Shown piece after piece: positions 8,996 to 16,813 of a stretch of DNA of 64,000 nucleotides. Location of the stretch: assembly GCF_039537005.1 (NCBI RefSeq), contig NZ_BAAAZR010000003.1:117311-181310 (forward strand), given 5' to 3'. The stretch is from Sphaerisporangium flaviroseum (lineage in GTDB: Bacteria; Actinomycetota; Actinomycetes; Streptosporangiales; Streptosporangiaceae). A program made the position numbers and the translations under genes. The notes beneath the pieces are model-generated. The model searched no databases and was not told the DNA's origin. It was given only the letters and a program-made list of their open reading frames with translations. Position 1 is the first letter of the stretch; each line of letters begins with the position of its first letter.

Positions 8996-9021
8996 TTAGT
9001 TAATGAACAGTCATTTACTAA
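8996..9021. promoter_or_regulatory. 26-bp palindrome, TetR-type operator
   Basis: Half-sites TTAGTxAATGA and TCATTxACTAA form a near-perfect dyad of 26 bp ending 10 bases before the SDR start codon and next to its GGAGG ribosome site. Length, symmetry and position are typical of TetR-family operators that repress a target gene. No regulator gene is adjacent; the only TetR gene in the window is 26 kb away and controls a different region. Confidence 0.7.
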
Positions 9022-9031
9022 TGGAGGCGAG

Positions 9032-9934
9032 ATGGGTCAGCCGCTGGAAGGCAAGGTCGCGGTCGTGGCGGGCGCCACACGGGGCGCGGGGCGCGGCATC
9101 GCGGTGCAGCTGGGTGCGGCCGGGGCGACCGTCTACGCGACCGGGCGCACCACGCGGGCAGGCGGATCGCCGATGGGCCGGGCCGAGACGATCGAGGAGA
9201 CCGCCGAACTGGTCACCGCCGCGGGCGGGCACGGCATCGCCGTCCAGGTCGATCACCTCGACCCCGCGCAGGTGAAGAACCTCGCAGAACGGGTCGCGCG
9301 GGAGCAGGACGGGCGGCTCGATGTGCTGGTCAACGACATCTGGGGCGGCGACCCGCTCACCCGGTGGGACGTGCCCTTCTACGAGCACCCCCTGGAGGAC
9401 GGGCTTCGCCTGCACGAGACCGCCGTGCACACTCACATCATCACGAGCTGGCACCTGGTCCCGCTGATGGTCGCCCGGGGCGGCGGGCTGGTGGTGGAGA
9501 TCACCGACGGCGACTCCCTCGACTACCGGGGCTCGTTCTTCTACGACCTCGCCAAGGTCTCGGTGATGCGCCTTGCGGTGGCGCAGGCCAAGGAACTGAG
9601 CGGTCACGGCGTCACCGCGCTCTCGCTGACGCCCGGCTTCCTCCGGTCAGAGGCGATGCTCGACCACTTCGGCGTGACCGAGGACGACTGGCGCGCGGGC
9701 ACGGCCAAGGACCCGCACTTCATCGCCTCCGAGACACCGGCGTACGTCGGCAGAGCGGTGGCCGCGCTCGCGGCCGACCCCGAGGTGGCGCGCTGGTCCG
9801 GCCAGGCGCTCTCATCGTGGCGGCTGGCGAAGGAGTACGGCTTCCGCGACACGGACGGCACCCGGCCCGACTGGGGACGGTACATGGAGGAGGTCGTCCT
9901 CGGAGGCCAGGAACCAGGCGACGGGCGCCGCTGA
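9032..9934 (+). CDS. Short-chain dehydrogenase/reductase (SDR)
   Basis: A 300-residue NAD(P)-dependent oxidoreductase. The cofactor loop GATRGAGRG lies near residues 16-24 and the catalytic YxxxK reads YDLAK near 172-176. The Asn of the usual NNAG is kept within VLVNDIWGG. A C-terminal extension of about 50 residues goes beyond the classic 250-residue SDR. I chose the ATG at 9032 because GGAGG at 9023-9027 precedes it; the frame stays open upstream to 8936, but that would translate through the operator. The substrate is unknown. The TetR-type palindrome just upstream implies ligand-controlled expression. Confidence 0.86.
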   Translation: MGQPLEGKVAVVAGATRGAGRGIAVQLGAAGATVYATGRTTRAGGSPMGRAETIEETAELVTAAGGHGIAVQVDHLDPAQVKNLAERVAREQDGRLDVLVNDIWGGDPLTRWDVPFYEHPLEDGLRLHETAVHTHIITSWHLVPLMVARGGGLVVEITDGDSLDYRGSFFYDLAKVSVMRLAVAQAKELSGHGVTALSLTPGFLRSEAMLDHFGVTEDDWRAGTAKDPHFIASETPAYVGRAVAALAADPEVARWSGQALSSWRLAKEYGFRDTDGTRPDWGRYMEEVVLGGQEPGDGRR

Positions 9935-10004
9935 TTTCGGGAGACGGCGGTTGGGGTTTGGTCGGCTTGCGGGGGGCCGTGGGCTGGTGCATCGGGTGGA
10001 CGGG

Positions 10005-10340
10005 GTAGGTCGTGAGGCGGTGCGCTTGGTAGATATGGCTGCGATTGGTCTAGATAGAAGGCCCTCCCGGCACCCGTTTGATCGGGGAACCCGGTTGATG
10101 CCCACCCAGCCAAGGAGCAGCCCAGGACGAGCCCGAAGGGGACCTATCGGCCGAACCAGCAGCCGGTCGTGGGTAGACCGTGAGGCGGTGCACTTGGTGG
10201 ATACGGCTGGGGTTGGTGGTCTAGGTAGAAGGCCCTCCCGGCACCCGTTTGATCGGGGAACCCGGTTGATGCCCACCCAGCCAAGGAGCAGCCCAGGACG
10301 AGCCCGAAGGGGACCTATCGGCCGAACCAGCAGCCGGCGG
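10005..10340. repeat. Two direct copies of a ~171-bp intergenic repeat
   Basis: A 112-bp core at 10055-10166 recurs without change at 10226-10337 (offset 171 bp). The left flanks (10005 and 10173, both GTAGxxCGTGAGGCGGTG) are similar but diverged. Inverted, shorter copies lie at 11693-11783 and 13416-13442. The core can be translated, but the same frame is not kept in the other copies, so I treat it as non-coding. It begins about 70 bases after the SDR stop. The 9935-10004 stretch shows nothing else. Confidence 0.88.
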
Positions 10341-10370
10341 CCATTCGTACCGGACGGGCCGCGACCTACC

Positions 10371-10566
10371 GGACCGGTCAGCCGGGACGTACTCCCGGAC
10401 CGGTCAGCCCGGACGTACTTGCGAACCAGACAGCCGGGACGTCGGGCAGCCAGGACTTACTCCTGGATCGGACAGTGGGGGACGTAGTCCCTGGACCGGG
10501 CAGTGAGGGAGGTACTCCCCGGACCGGGCAGTGGGGGACGTAGTCCCCGGACCGGGTAGTTCGGGG
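10371..10566. repeat. Tandem array of 26-28-bp hairpin units
   Basis: About seven units begin with GGACCGG-like bases, at 10371, 10397, 10423, 10465, 10493, 10521 and 10549, with a degenerate one near 10448. Most contain a small inverted repeat: CCGGGA/TCCCGG at 10382-10398, CCAGGA/TCCTGG at 10450-10466, GGGGAC/GTCCCC in the unit at 10521, and GGGAG/CTCCC in the unit at 10493. Paired positions change together, which points to selection for the fold. It lies 108 bases beyond the 3' end of rpe. It is not a CRISPR: unit and spacer are not separable. Confidence 0.75.
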
Positions 10567-10623
10567 TTCGGTCCAATGGCCAGGTTGTGGTCTACCTCGA
10601 ACGTCAGGCCGTCAAGCAGCACT

Positions 10624-10638
10624 TCACCTCCCAGGTGA
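10624..10638 (-). terminator. Small hairpin downstream of rpe
   Basis: TCACCT-CCC-AGGTGA, 36 bases beyond the rpe stop on its strand. The stem is only 6 bp, so a terminator role is weakly supported. Confidence 0.3.
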
Positions 10639-10673
10639 GGCACGCTCGTCCCGGACTGGGCGCCGTATTCGGG

Positions 10674-11336
10674 CTAGATCACGTGTTCAGCTTGGGCGCG
10701 TAGGTGCTGGACGGCTCGGGCCGGGTCGTCGGAGCCGTAGACCGCGTTGCCGGCGACGAACACGTCGGCTCCGGCCTCGGCGCAGCGTTCGATGGTCTTG
10801 GGCGAGACGCCGCCGTCGACCTGGAGCCAGATCTGTCCGCCATGCTTGCTGATCATCTCTCGGGCCTTGCGGATCTTCGGGAGCATGATGTCGAGGAAGG
10901 ACTGTCCACCGAACCCGGGCTCGACTGTCATCACCAGGAGCATGTCGATCTCACCGAACAGGTCCTCGTAGTCCTGGACCGGCGTGCCGGGGTTGAGTGC
11001 GAACCCGGCTCTGGCCCCGGCGGACCGGATCTGACGCAGCGTCCGTACGGGTGCTTTGGCGGCCTCCGCGTGGATCGTGACGCTGCCCGCGCCCGCCTCG
11101 GCGTAGGCAGGCGCCCAGCGATCGGGGTTCTCGATCATGAGATGGCAGTCGAGCGGCAGATCGGTCGCCTTGAGCAACGACTCCACCACCGGGAGCCCGA
11201 TCGTCAGGTTGGGCACGAAGTGGTTGTCCATGACGTCCACGTGCAGCCAGTCGGCGACATCGGCGACCTTGGCGGCGACGTCTGCCAGCCGGGCGAAATC
11301 GGCGGTGAGGATGCTGGGTGAGATCTGTACGGCCAT
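10674..11336 (-). CDS. rpe: Ribulose-phosphate 3-epimerase
   Basis: A 220-residue TIM-barrel enzyme of the pentose phosphate pathway that interconverts ribulose-5-phosphate and xylulose-5-phosphate. The family start AVQISPSILTADFA, the metal-site motifs HVDVMDNHFVPN and CHLMIENP, MTVEPGFGGQ, and the C-terminal VDGGV are all present. I place the start at the ATG of MAVQIS; a GTG 33 bases further upstream is possible. In many actinomycetes rpe directly follows rsmB on the same strand. Here it is separated from rsmB by two genes, lies on the opposite strand, and sits between repeats in opposite orientation, which suggests a local inversion. Confidence 0.95.
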   Translation of the reverse strand: MAVQISPSILTADFARLADVAAKVADVADWLHVDVMDNHFVPNLTIGLPVVESLLKATDLPLDCHLMIENPDRWAPAYAEAGAGSVTIHAEAAKAPVRTLRQIRSAGARAGFALNPGTPVQDYEDLFGEIDMLLVMTVEPGFGGQSFLDIMLPKIRKAREMISKHGGQIWLQVDGGVSPKTIERCAEAGADVFVAGNAVYGSDDPARAVQHLRAQAEHVI

Positions 11337-11370
11337 GAGGCCGCAGTCTAGAACGCCGCCCTCCGCCACA

Positions 11371-11490
11371 TCCGTCCGGCACGCCTCCTAGCCGGAACAG
11401 CCCTGTTCACAGCGATGCCGTGGTGCCATATTCGTCCGGCACGCCTCCTAGCCGGAACAGCCCTGTTCACAGCGATGCCGTAGTGCCACG
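11371..11490. repeat. Exact 60-bp tandem duplication upstream of rpe
   Basis: Bases 11371-11430 are repeated at 11431-11490 with about five differences. Each copy carries CCGGC ... GCCGG and the dyad AACAG-CC-CTGTT. It covers the region where the rpe promoter and leader would be on the minus strand. From 11500 to about 11620 there are further loose repeats of CGATCTTCGCC and GGGCGCT, with no gene. Confidence 0.85.
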
Positions 11491-11692
11491 TCGGCCCGCC
11501 GCCTCACGGCCACATAGGCGACCGTCTCGCTCCGCGATCTTCGCCAGGCGCTGGGGCCCACGGTTTTCGCTGGGCGCTGGGTTCCGCGATCTTCGCCGGG
11601 CGCTCGGGGCCGACACCTCACACCAGGCGGATCCCCCGGCTTTCCGGCTTGCCCGGTAGGTTCCTGCTATCTCGACGGGGTGTGGTCCTGGT

Positions 11693-11813
11693 CTGGGTGG
11701 GAGTCAACCGGGTTCCCCGATCAAACGGGTGCCGGGAGGGCCTTCCATAGATCTAGCAACCCCAGCCGTATCCACCAAGTGCAACGCCTCGGTGCCGGGA
11801 GGGCCTTTCATAG
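11693..11813. repeat. Inverted partial copy of the 171-bp repeat plus a 23-bp echo
   Basis: Bases 11693-11783 are the reverse complement of much of the unit at about 10189-10290, including an exact 27-base match (11757-11783 against 10189-10215). The piece at 11728-11750 recurs at 11791-11813 with one mismatch. The 11640-11863 stretch holds no gene. Confidence 0.82.
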
Positions 11814-11863
11814 GTAGACCCGAAAGCCGGTGAAAGGCCCTTCGCGCTCCCGCGTCCCCGATC

Positions 11864-12403
11864 TCATCTCCCCAAAGGGAACATCGCCCGTTCGTGCCAT
11901 TGGGTGCCGTCGCGGACCAATAGCCGGACCGACGAGACGCGTGCGGTTACCGGCAGGCGGCCGGTGAGGTCGGCCTCTATCTCGTCGTACACGCTCAGCC
12001 CCTGGTCGTGGGCGATCGTCAGGTGCGGGACGACTTCAGCGAACCGGCCCCCGTAGGGCGGGGCCTCGGGCCAGCGTCCGGTGACCGCTTCGGTGAGGGC
12101 CCGGAACGGGCCGTCTGGTACCGGTGCCAGGTAGAGCACGTCGGGAAACCGCGCACACGATCGGAACCGGACGTCGAAGGCGCGGTGGGCGCCCAGGAGT
12201 GTCTCCAGGTCGCCCAGTACGCCATCGTCGATGCGGGCGCGCTCCAGAAACGGGTAGAGCACCGTCACGTGCGCCGGAACCCCCGCCGCGGCCGAGGCGT
12301 CGTACCGCTGACGCCATCGGCCCACAAGCGGCTCGGCCTCGGGCACGGTGACGAGCAGTACCGTCTCGCCCACCTGCGGCGGGCCCGCTGCGTCTTCCGC
12401 CAT
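11864..12403 (-). CDS. 2'-5' RNA ligase family protein (2H phosphoesterase)
   Basis: A 179-residue protein with the two HxT motifs that define the 2H phosphoesterase superfamily: PAHVTVLYP near residue 43 and VPHLTIAHD near residue 126. Members hydrolyse or form 2'-5' or 2',3'-cyclic phosphodiester bonds in RNA or nucleotides; the substrate here is unknown. The ATG is preceded by GGGGAG. It stands alone between repeat-rich spacers, so it is probably transcribed by itself or with the upstream SDR. Confidence 0.85.
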   Translation of the reverse strand: MAEDAAGPPQVGETVLLVTVPEAEPLVGRWRQRYDASAAAGVPAHVTVLYPFLERARIDDGVLGDLETLLGAHRAFDVRFRSCARFPDVLYLAPVPDGPFRALTEAVTGRWPEAPPYGGRFAEVVPHLTIAHDQGLSVYDEIEADLTGRLPVTARVSSVRLLVRDGTQWHERAMFPLGR

Positions 12404-12466
12404 GCAACTCCCCGATCTCCACTGAGCCGATCACACGGCCACTGGTAAGAACCACTGCCGAGGCAA

Positions 12467-12614
12467 CCCCGGCCGACTGGCGAAGCAACCGGCCCAGCGC
12501 CAAAGCAACGCCGAAGCAACCCGGCCGACTGCCGAAGCAACCCGGCCCAGCGCCGAAGCAACGCCGAAGCAACCCGGCCGACTGCCGGAGCGACCCGGCC
12601 GACTGCCGAAACAA
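12467..12614. repeat. Tandem GC-rich array in A-B-A-B-A-A pattern
   Basis: Unit A is about 21 bp (CCCGGCCGACTGCCGAAGC plus AA) and unit B about 32 bp (CCCGGCCCAGCGCCGAAGC and a further ACGCCGAAGCAA). The order is A at 12467, B 12489, A 12520, B 12541, A 12573, A 12594. It fills most of the 235-base gap between the SDR and the 2H gene. A long opposite reading frame crosses it, but the codons look like repeat translation rather than a gene. Confidence 0.82.
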
Positions 12615-12638
12615 CCCGGCAAGACCGCCAAAGACCCG

Positions 12639-13382
12639 CTAAGCCATGCCGCCGGCGGCGTGGATGTTCTGCCCGGTGACCCAGCGGCCGTCCGGACCGG
12701 CGAGGAACGCCACGACGTCGGCCACGTCGGAGGGCTGTCCGAGGCGGCGGAGCGGGGTGATGGAGGCCGCCATCCGCAGGCTCTCCTCCGGGTTGGTGCC
12801 GCGCAGGAGGTCGGTGTCGGTCGCGCCGGGGGAGACCGTGTTGACGGTGATGCCGCGCGGCCCGAGTTCCTGCGCCGCCACGGCGGTGATCTGCTCCACC
12901 GCTCCCTTGCTGGCCGCGTACGCGACGATGCCCGGCGCGGGGCGCACGGTGTTGATCGTGGAGATGTTGATGACGCGGCCGCCGTCGCGCATGTGCCGGG
13001 CGGCGTACCGCGTGGTCAGGAACGTCGACTTGGCGTTGACCGCCATGACGCTGTCGTAGAGATCCTCGTCGGTCTCGGCGATGACGGAGAGGGTGAAGCT
13101 CATGGCGGCGTTGTTGACGACGATGTCCACGGACCCGAGATGGTCGGCGGCGAGCTCCATCAGCCGCTCGGCGGCCCCGGGCTCCGCCAGGTCGATGTGC
13201 ACCGCGTGGGCGCTGCCGCCCTCCGCCTTGACCGCCTCCTCGACCTCCGACGCGGCCTGCGCGTTGCTCGCGTAGGTGAACACCACGTCCGCTCCGTCGC
13301 GGGCGAGCCGTTCGACGATCGCCCGCCCGATGCCCCGGGATCCTCCGGTGACGACGGCCTTCTTCCCCTGCAGTACGGTCAC
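12639..13382 (-). CDS. Short-chain dehydrogenase, FabG-like
   Basis: A 247-residue classic SDR, likely a 3-oxoacyl-reductase-like enzyme. Cofactor loop TGGSRGIGRA, NNAA near residue 87, catalytic Ser in INISTINT, Tyr/Lys in YAASKGA, and a C-terminal GQNIHAAGG are all seen. I chose the GTG at 13382 because GGAGG lies five bases before it; an in-frame GTG at 13394 would contain that ribosome site. The end is close to a tandem repeat array. Substrate unknown. Confidence 0.88.
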   Translation of the reverse strand: MTVLQGKKAVVTGGSRGIGRAIVERLARDGADVVFTYASNAQAASEVEEAVKAEGGSAHAVHIDLAEPGAAERLMELAADHLGSVDIVVNNAAMSFTLSVIAETDEDLYDSVMAVNAKSTFLTTRYAARHMRDGGRVINISTINTVRPAPGIVAYAASKGAVEQITAVAAQELGPRGITVNTVSPGATDTDLLRGTNPEESLRMAASITPLRRLGQPSDVADVVAFLAGPDGRWVTGQNIHAAGGMA

Positions 13383-13415
13383 TCCGGCCTCCACCCTGCC
13401 GTTCGTTCACCGATC

Positions 13416-13442
13416 CAACCCCGGCCGGATCCACCAAGTGCA
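13416..13442. repeat. 27-bp fragment of the 171-bp repeat, inverted
   Basis: Matches 11757-11783 at 25 of 27 bases in the same orientation and so is inverted relative to 10189-10215. It lies upstream of the FabG-like gene. Confidence 0.72.
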
Positions 13443-13492
13443 CCGGCTCATGGTCGAACCTACGGTCTCCGTACGGGCGGCGCGAGCGCGTT

Positions 13493-14526
<1,034 letters not shown>

Positions 14527-14530
<4 letters not shown>

Positions 14531-15591
14531 AGTCGTTCCTTGATCTTGCCGTTGAAGATTTCCCGCTTCTGCGCGAGCGTCAGGTAGCAGGCGTCCCGGT
14601 GTCCCTCGGCGGGGGAGAGCTCGGGCCGCTCGGTGGCGCACAGGTCGGATCCGACCAGCTCGCGGTAGTCGCAGCGAGGGTGGAAGGGGCAGCCCGACGG
14701 GGGGTTGAGCAGGCTAGGCGGGGTGCCGCGCACGGGCAGCAGGGGAAGGTCGACGTTGGAGGTCAGCTTCGGCATCGAGCCGAGCAGCCCCCAGGTGTAG
14801 GGGTGGTGCGGCTCGCGCAGCACCTGCTGGACGCTTCCCTGCTCGATGGCCCGCCCGGCGTACATCACCAGCACGTTGTGCGCGGTCTTGGCCACCACTC
14901 CGAGGTCGTGGGTGATCAGGATGATCGAGGTCCCGAAGTCCTGCTGGAGGTCCTTGAGCAGGTCGAGGATCTGCGCCTGCACGGTGACGTCCAGCGCCGT
15001 CGTCGGTTCGTCGGCGATGAGCAGGTCGGGGTCGCACACCAGCGACATGGCGATCATGACGCGCTGGCGCATGCCGCCGGAGAACTGGTGGGGGTAGTCG
15101 TCCACCCGGGTCTTGGCGTGGGGGATGCCCACGCGCTCCAGCATCTCGATGGCCCGCGCGCGGGCCTCGGCCTTACTGGCGCCCTTGTGCTTGCGGTAGA
15201 CCTCGGAGATCTGGCGGCCGATCGAGTGGTACGGCGACAGCGAGGTCAGCGGGTCCTGGAAGATCATCGCGACCTTGTCGCCCCGGAGCTTCTCCATCGT
15301 GCGGCGATCGGCTCCGACGAGTTCCCTGTCCTCCAGCCAGATCTCACCGCTGATCGTGGTGTACGACGGGTCGTGCAGGCCCAGGATCGACAGGTTGGAC
15401 ACCGACTTGCCTGATCCGGACTCGCCGACGATGCCGAGGGTGGTGCCCTTCTCCAGGTCGAACGACAGGTCGTCCACCGCGTGGACGACGCCGTCCTCGG
15501 TGCTGAACTGCACCGAAAGATCGCGGACCGAGAGGAACGGCCCGGGACCACGCGGTGTGGCAGGCTCGCGGTCCCAGGTCACGGTGGTCAC
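14527..15591 (-). CDS. Oligopeptide/dipeptide ABC transporter ATPase (OppD/DppD type)
   Basis: A 354-residue partner ATPase. Walker A GESGSGKS near 55-62, signature SGGMRQRVMIAMSL, Walker B LLIADEPTTALD, and the C-terminal domain with Cys at CPFHPRCDY and DLCATERPEL, as in DppD/OppD. The GTG start has AAGGAG seven bases upstream. It pairs with the next gene to form the heterodimeric motor of the importer. Confidence 0.93.
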
Positions 15592-15633
15592 TTGCTGCTC
15601 CTTGAGGTCGTACGGCTTGCGCGCATCGGCCGG

Positions 15634-16614
15634 TCAGCCCAGCCTGACACGGGGGTCGATGAAGGCGTAGAGCACGTCCACCACGATGTTCAGCAGCACG
15701 ATCGCGAAGGCTCCCACCAGGGTGACCCCGAGAAGCATCGGCAGGTCGGTGTTCTGCACCGCGCGGACGGCCAGCTCTCCGATGCCGTGCAGGGTGAACG
15801 TCTGCTCGGTGATGATGGCTCCGCCCAGCAAGGTGGCGAGGTCCACGCCGAAGATGGTGATGATGGGGATCATGGCGCCGCGCCAGGCGAACCGGAGGAA
15901 GACCGTGCGACTCGACATTCCCTTGGCCCTGGCCGTGCGGACGTAGTCCTCGGCCAGTTGCTCGACCATCACCGACCGGGTCATACGGGTGTAGTTGGCC
16001 GTGAAGATGATCGACAGCACCACCCAGGGGATCAACAGGTGGACGAACCAGCCCACCGGATCCTCGGTGAAGGGGATGTAGGAGGGCCGGGGGAGCAGGC
16101 CCATGCTGTCCACGACGAAGAAGACCACCAGGGGGCCGACGAAGTAGATCTGCAGGGAGGCGCCGATCACCGACGAGGTACTGGCGATCTTGTCGAGCGG
16201 CTTCCCCTGCTGCCAGGCCGCGATCATTCCGGTGATGATGCCGAAGCTCAGCAGCACGGCGGCCGCTCCCATGGTCACCGACAGGGTGACGGGGAAGCGG
16301 TCGAGGATGGCGCTGAAGACCGGCTCCTGGCTGGCGAACGAGTAGCCGAGGCAAGGAGCGTCGCACTGTCCGAACTGCACCAGGTCACGGCCCGCGAAGA
16401 TGCCGACCAGCCAATGCCAGTACTGCAGGAAGAGCGGCTCGTCCATGCCCAGGTTGTGCCGGATCAGCACCAGGTTCTGGGGCGGGCAGATCTTTCCGCA
16501 GAACGCTCGCGCGGGGTCGCGGGGGATGGCGTAGAAGAGGAAGAACGTGACGGCACTGATGATCAGCAGGATCACGGCGGCGCCGATGAGTCGACGGACG
16601 AAAAACCGGAACAT
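15634..16614 (-). CDS. Peptide ABC transporter permease (DppB type)
   Basis: A 326-residue membrane protein with about six hydrophobic segments, starting MFRFFVRRLIGAAVILL. The cytoplasmic coupling loop appears as EDYVRTARAKGMS, typical for this permease family. A Cys-containing extracytoplasmic loop (GKICPP, then QCDAPCLG) lies between the first two membrane segments. It lies 42 bases before the OppD-type gene and 199 bases after the binding-protein gene, with two hairpins in that gap. Confidence 0.92.
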   Translation of the reverse strand: MFRFFVRRLIGAAVILLIISAVTFFLFYAIPRDPARAFCGKICPPQNLVLIRHNLGMDEPLFLQYWHWLVGIFAGRDLVQFGQCDAPCLGYSFASQEPVFSAILDRFPVTLSVTMGAAAVLLSFGIITGMIAAWQQGKPLDKIASTSSVIGASLQIYFVGPLVVFFVVDSMGLLPRPSYIPFTEDPVGWFVHLLIPWVVLSIIFTANYTRMTRSVMVEQLAEDYVRTARAKGMSSRTVFLRFAWRGAMIPIITIFGVDLATLLGGAIITEQTFTLHGIGELAVRAVQNTDLPMLLGVTLVGAFAIVLLNIVVDVLYAFIDPRVRLG

Positions 16615-16743
16615 GGCCTCGGGCTTCTTCTCCTGCTGGTGGGACTGTGGGTTCGTGGACCCCGCCGGCGCCGATGGTACGCGGGGCCGTGCCGGTCGAA
16701 CGCGATGTCAGGGCGCCTTGCGGCCCGTGGGGATCGGGTCCGT

Positions 16744-16802
16744 GCCCCGCCCCGGTGAGGGCGGGGCCGCGGGGCCGCCGCCCGGAGGAGGGTCCGGGCG
16801 GC
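16744..16802 (-). terminator. Two stem-loops between binding-protein and permease genes
   Basis: GCCGCCCGGA/TCCGGGCGGC (16777-16802) and GCCCCGCCC/GGGCGGGGC (16744-16767), both perfect, just after the binding-protein stop. Such intercistronic hairpins usually reduce read-through or protect the upstream mRNA, so that more binding protein than permease is made. The rest of the 16615-16813 gap shows nothing. Confidence 0.6.
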
Positions 16803-16813
16803 GCCCGCGGTGA

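Noticed and set aside
9951..10487. Open frame of 178 codons across the 171-bp repeats
   Set aside because: It is mostly translated repeat, the frame is not kept in the inverted copies, and there is no family feature or ribosome site.
10371..10566. Possible CRISPR array
   Set aside because: Units follow each other every 26-28 bp with no unique spacers, and no cas genes are present.
9935..13492. Insertion sequence or transposon remnant
   Set aside because: No transposase fragment, terminal inverted repeats or target duplication could be seen around the repeats.
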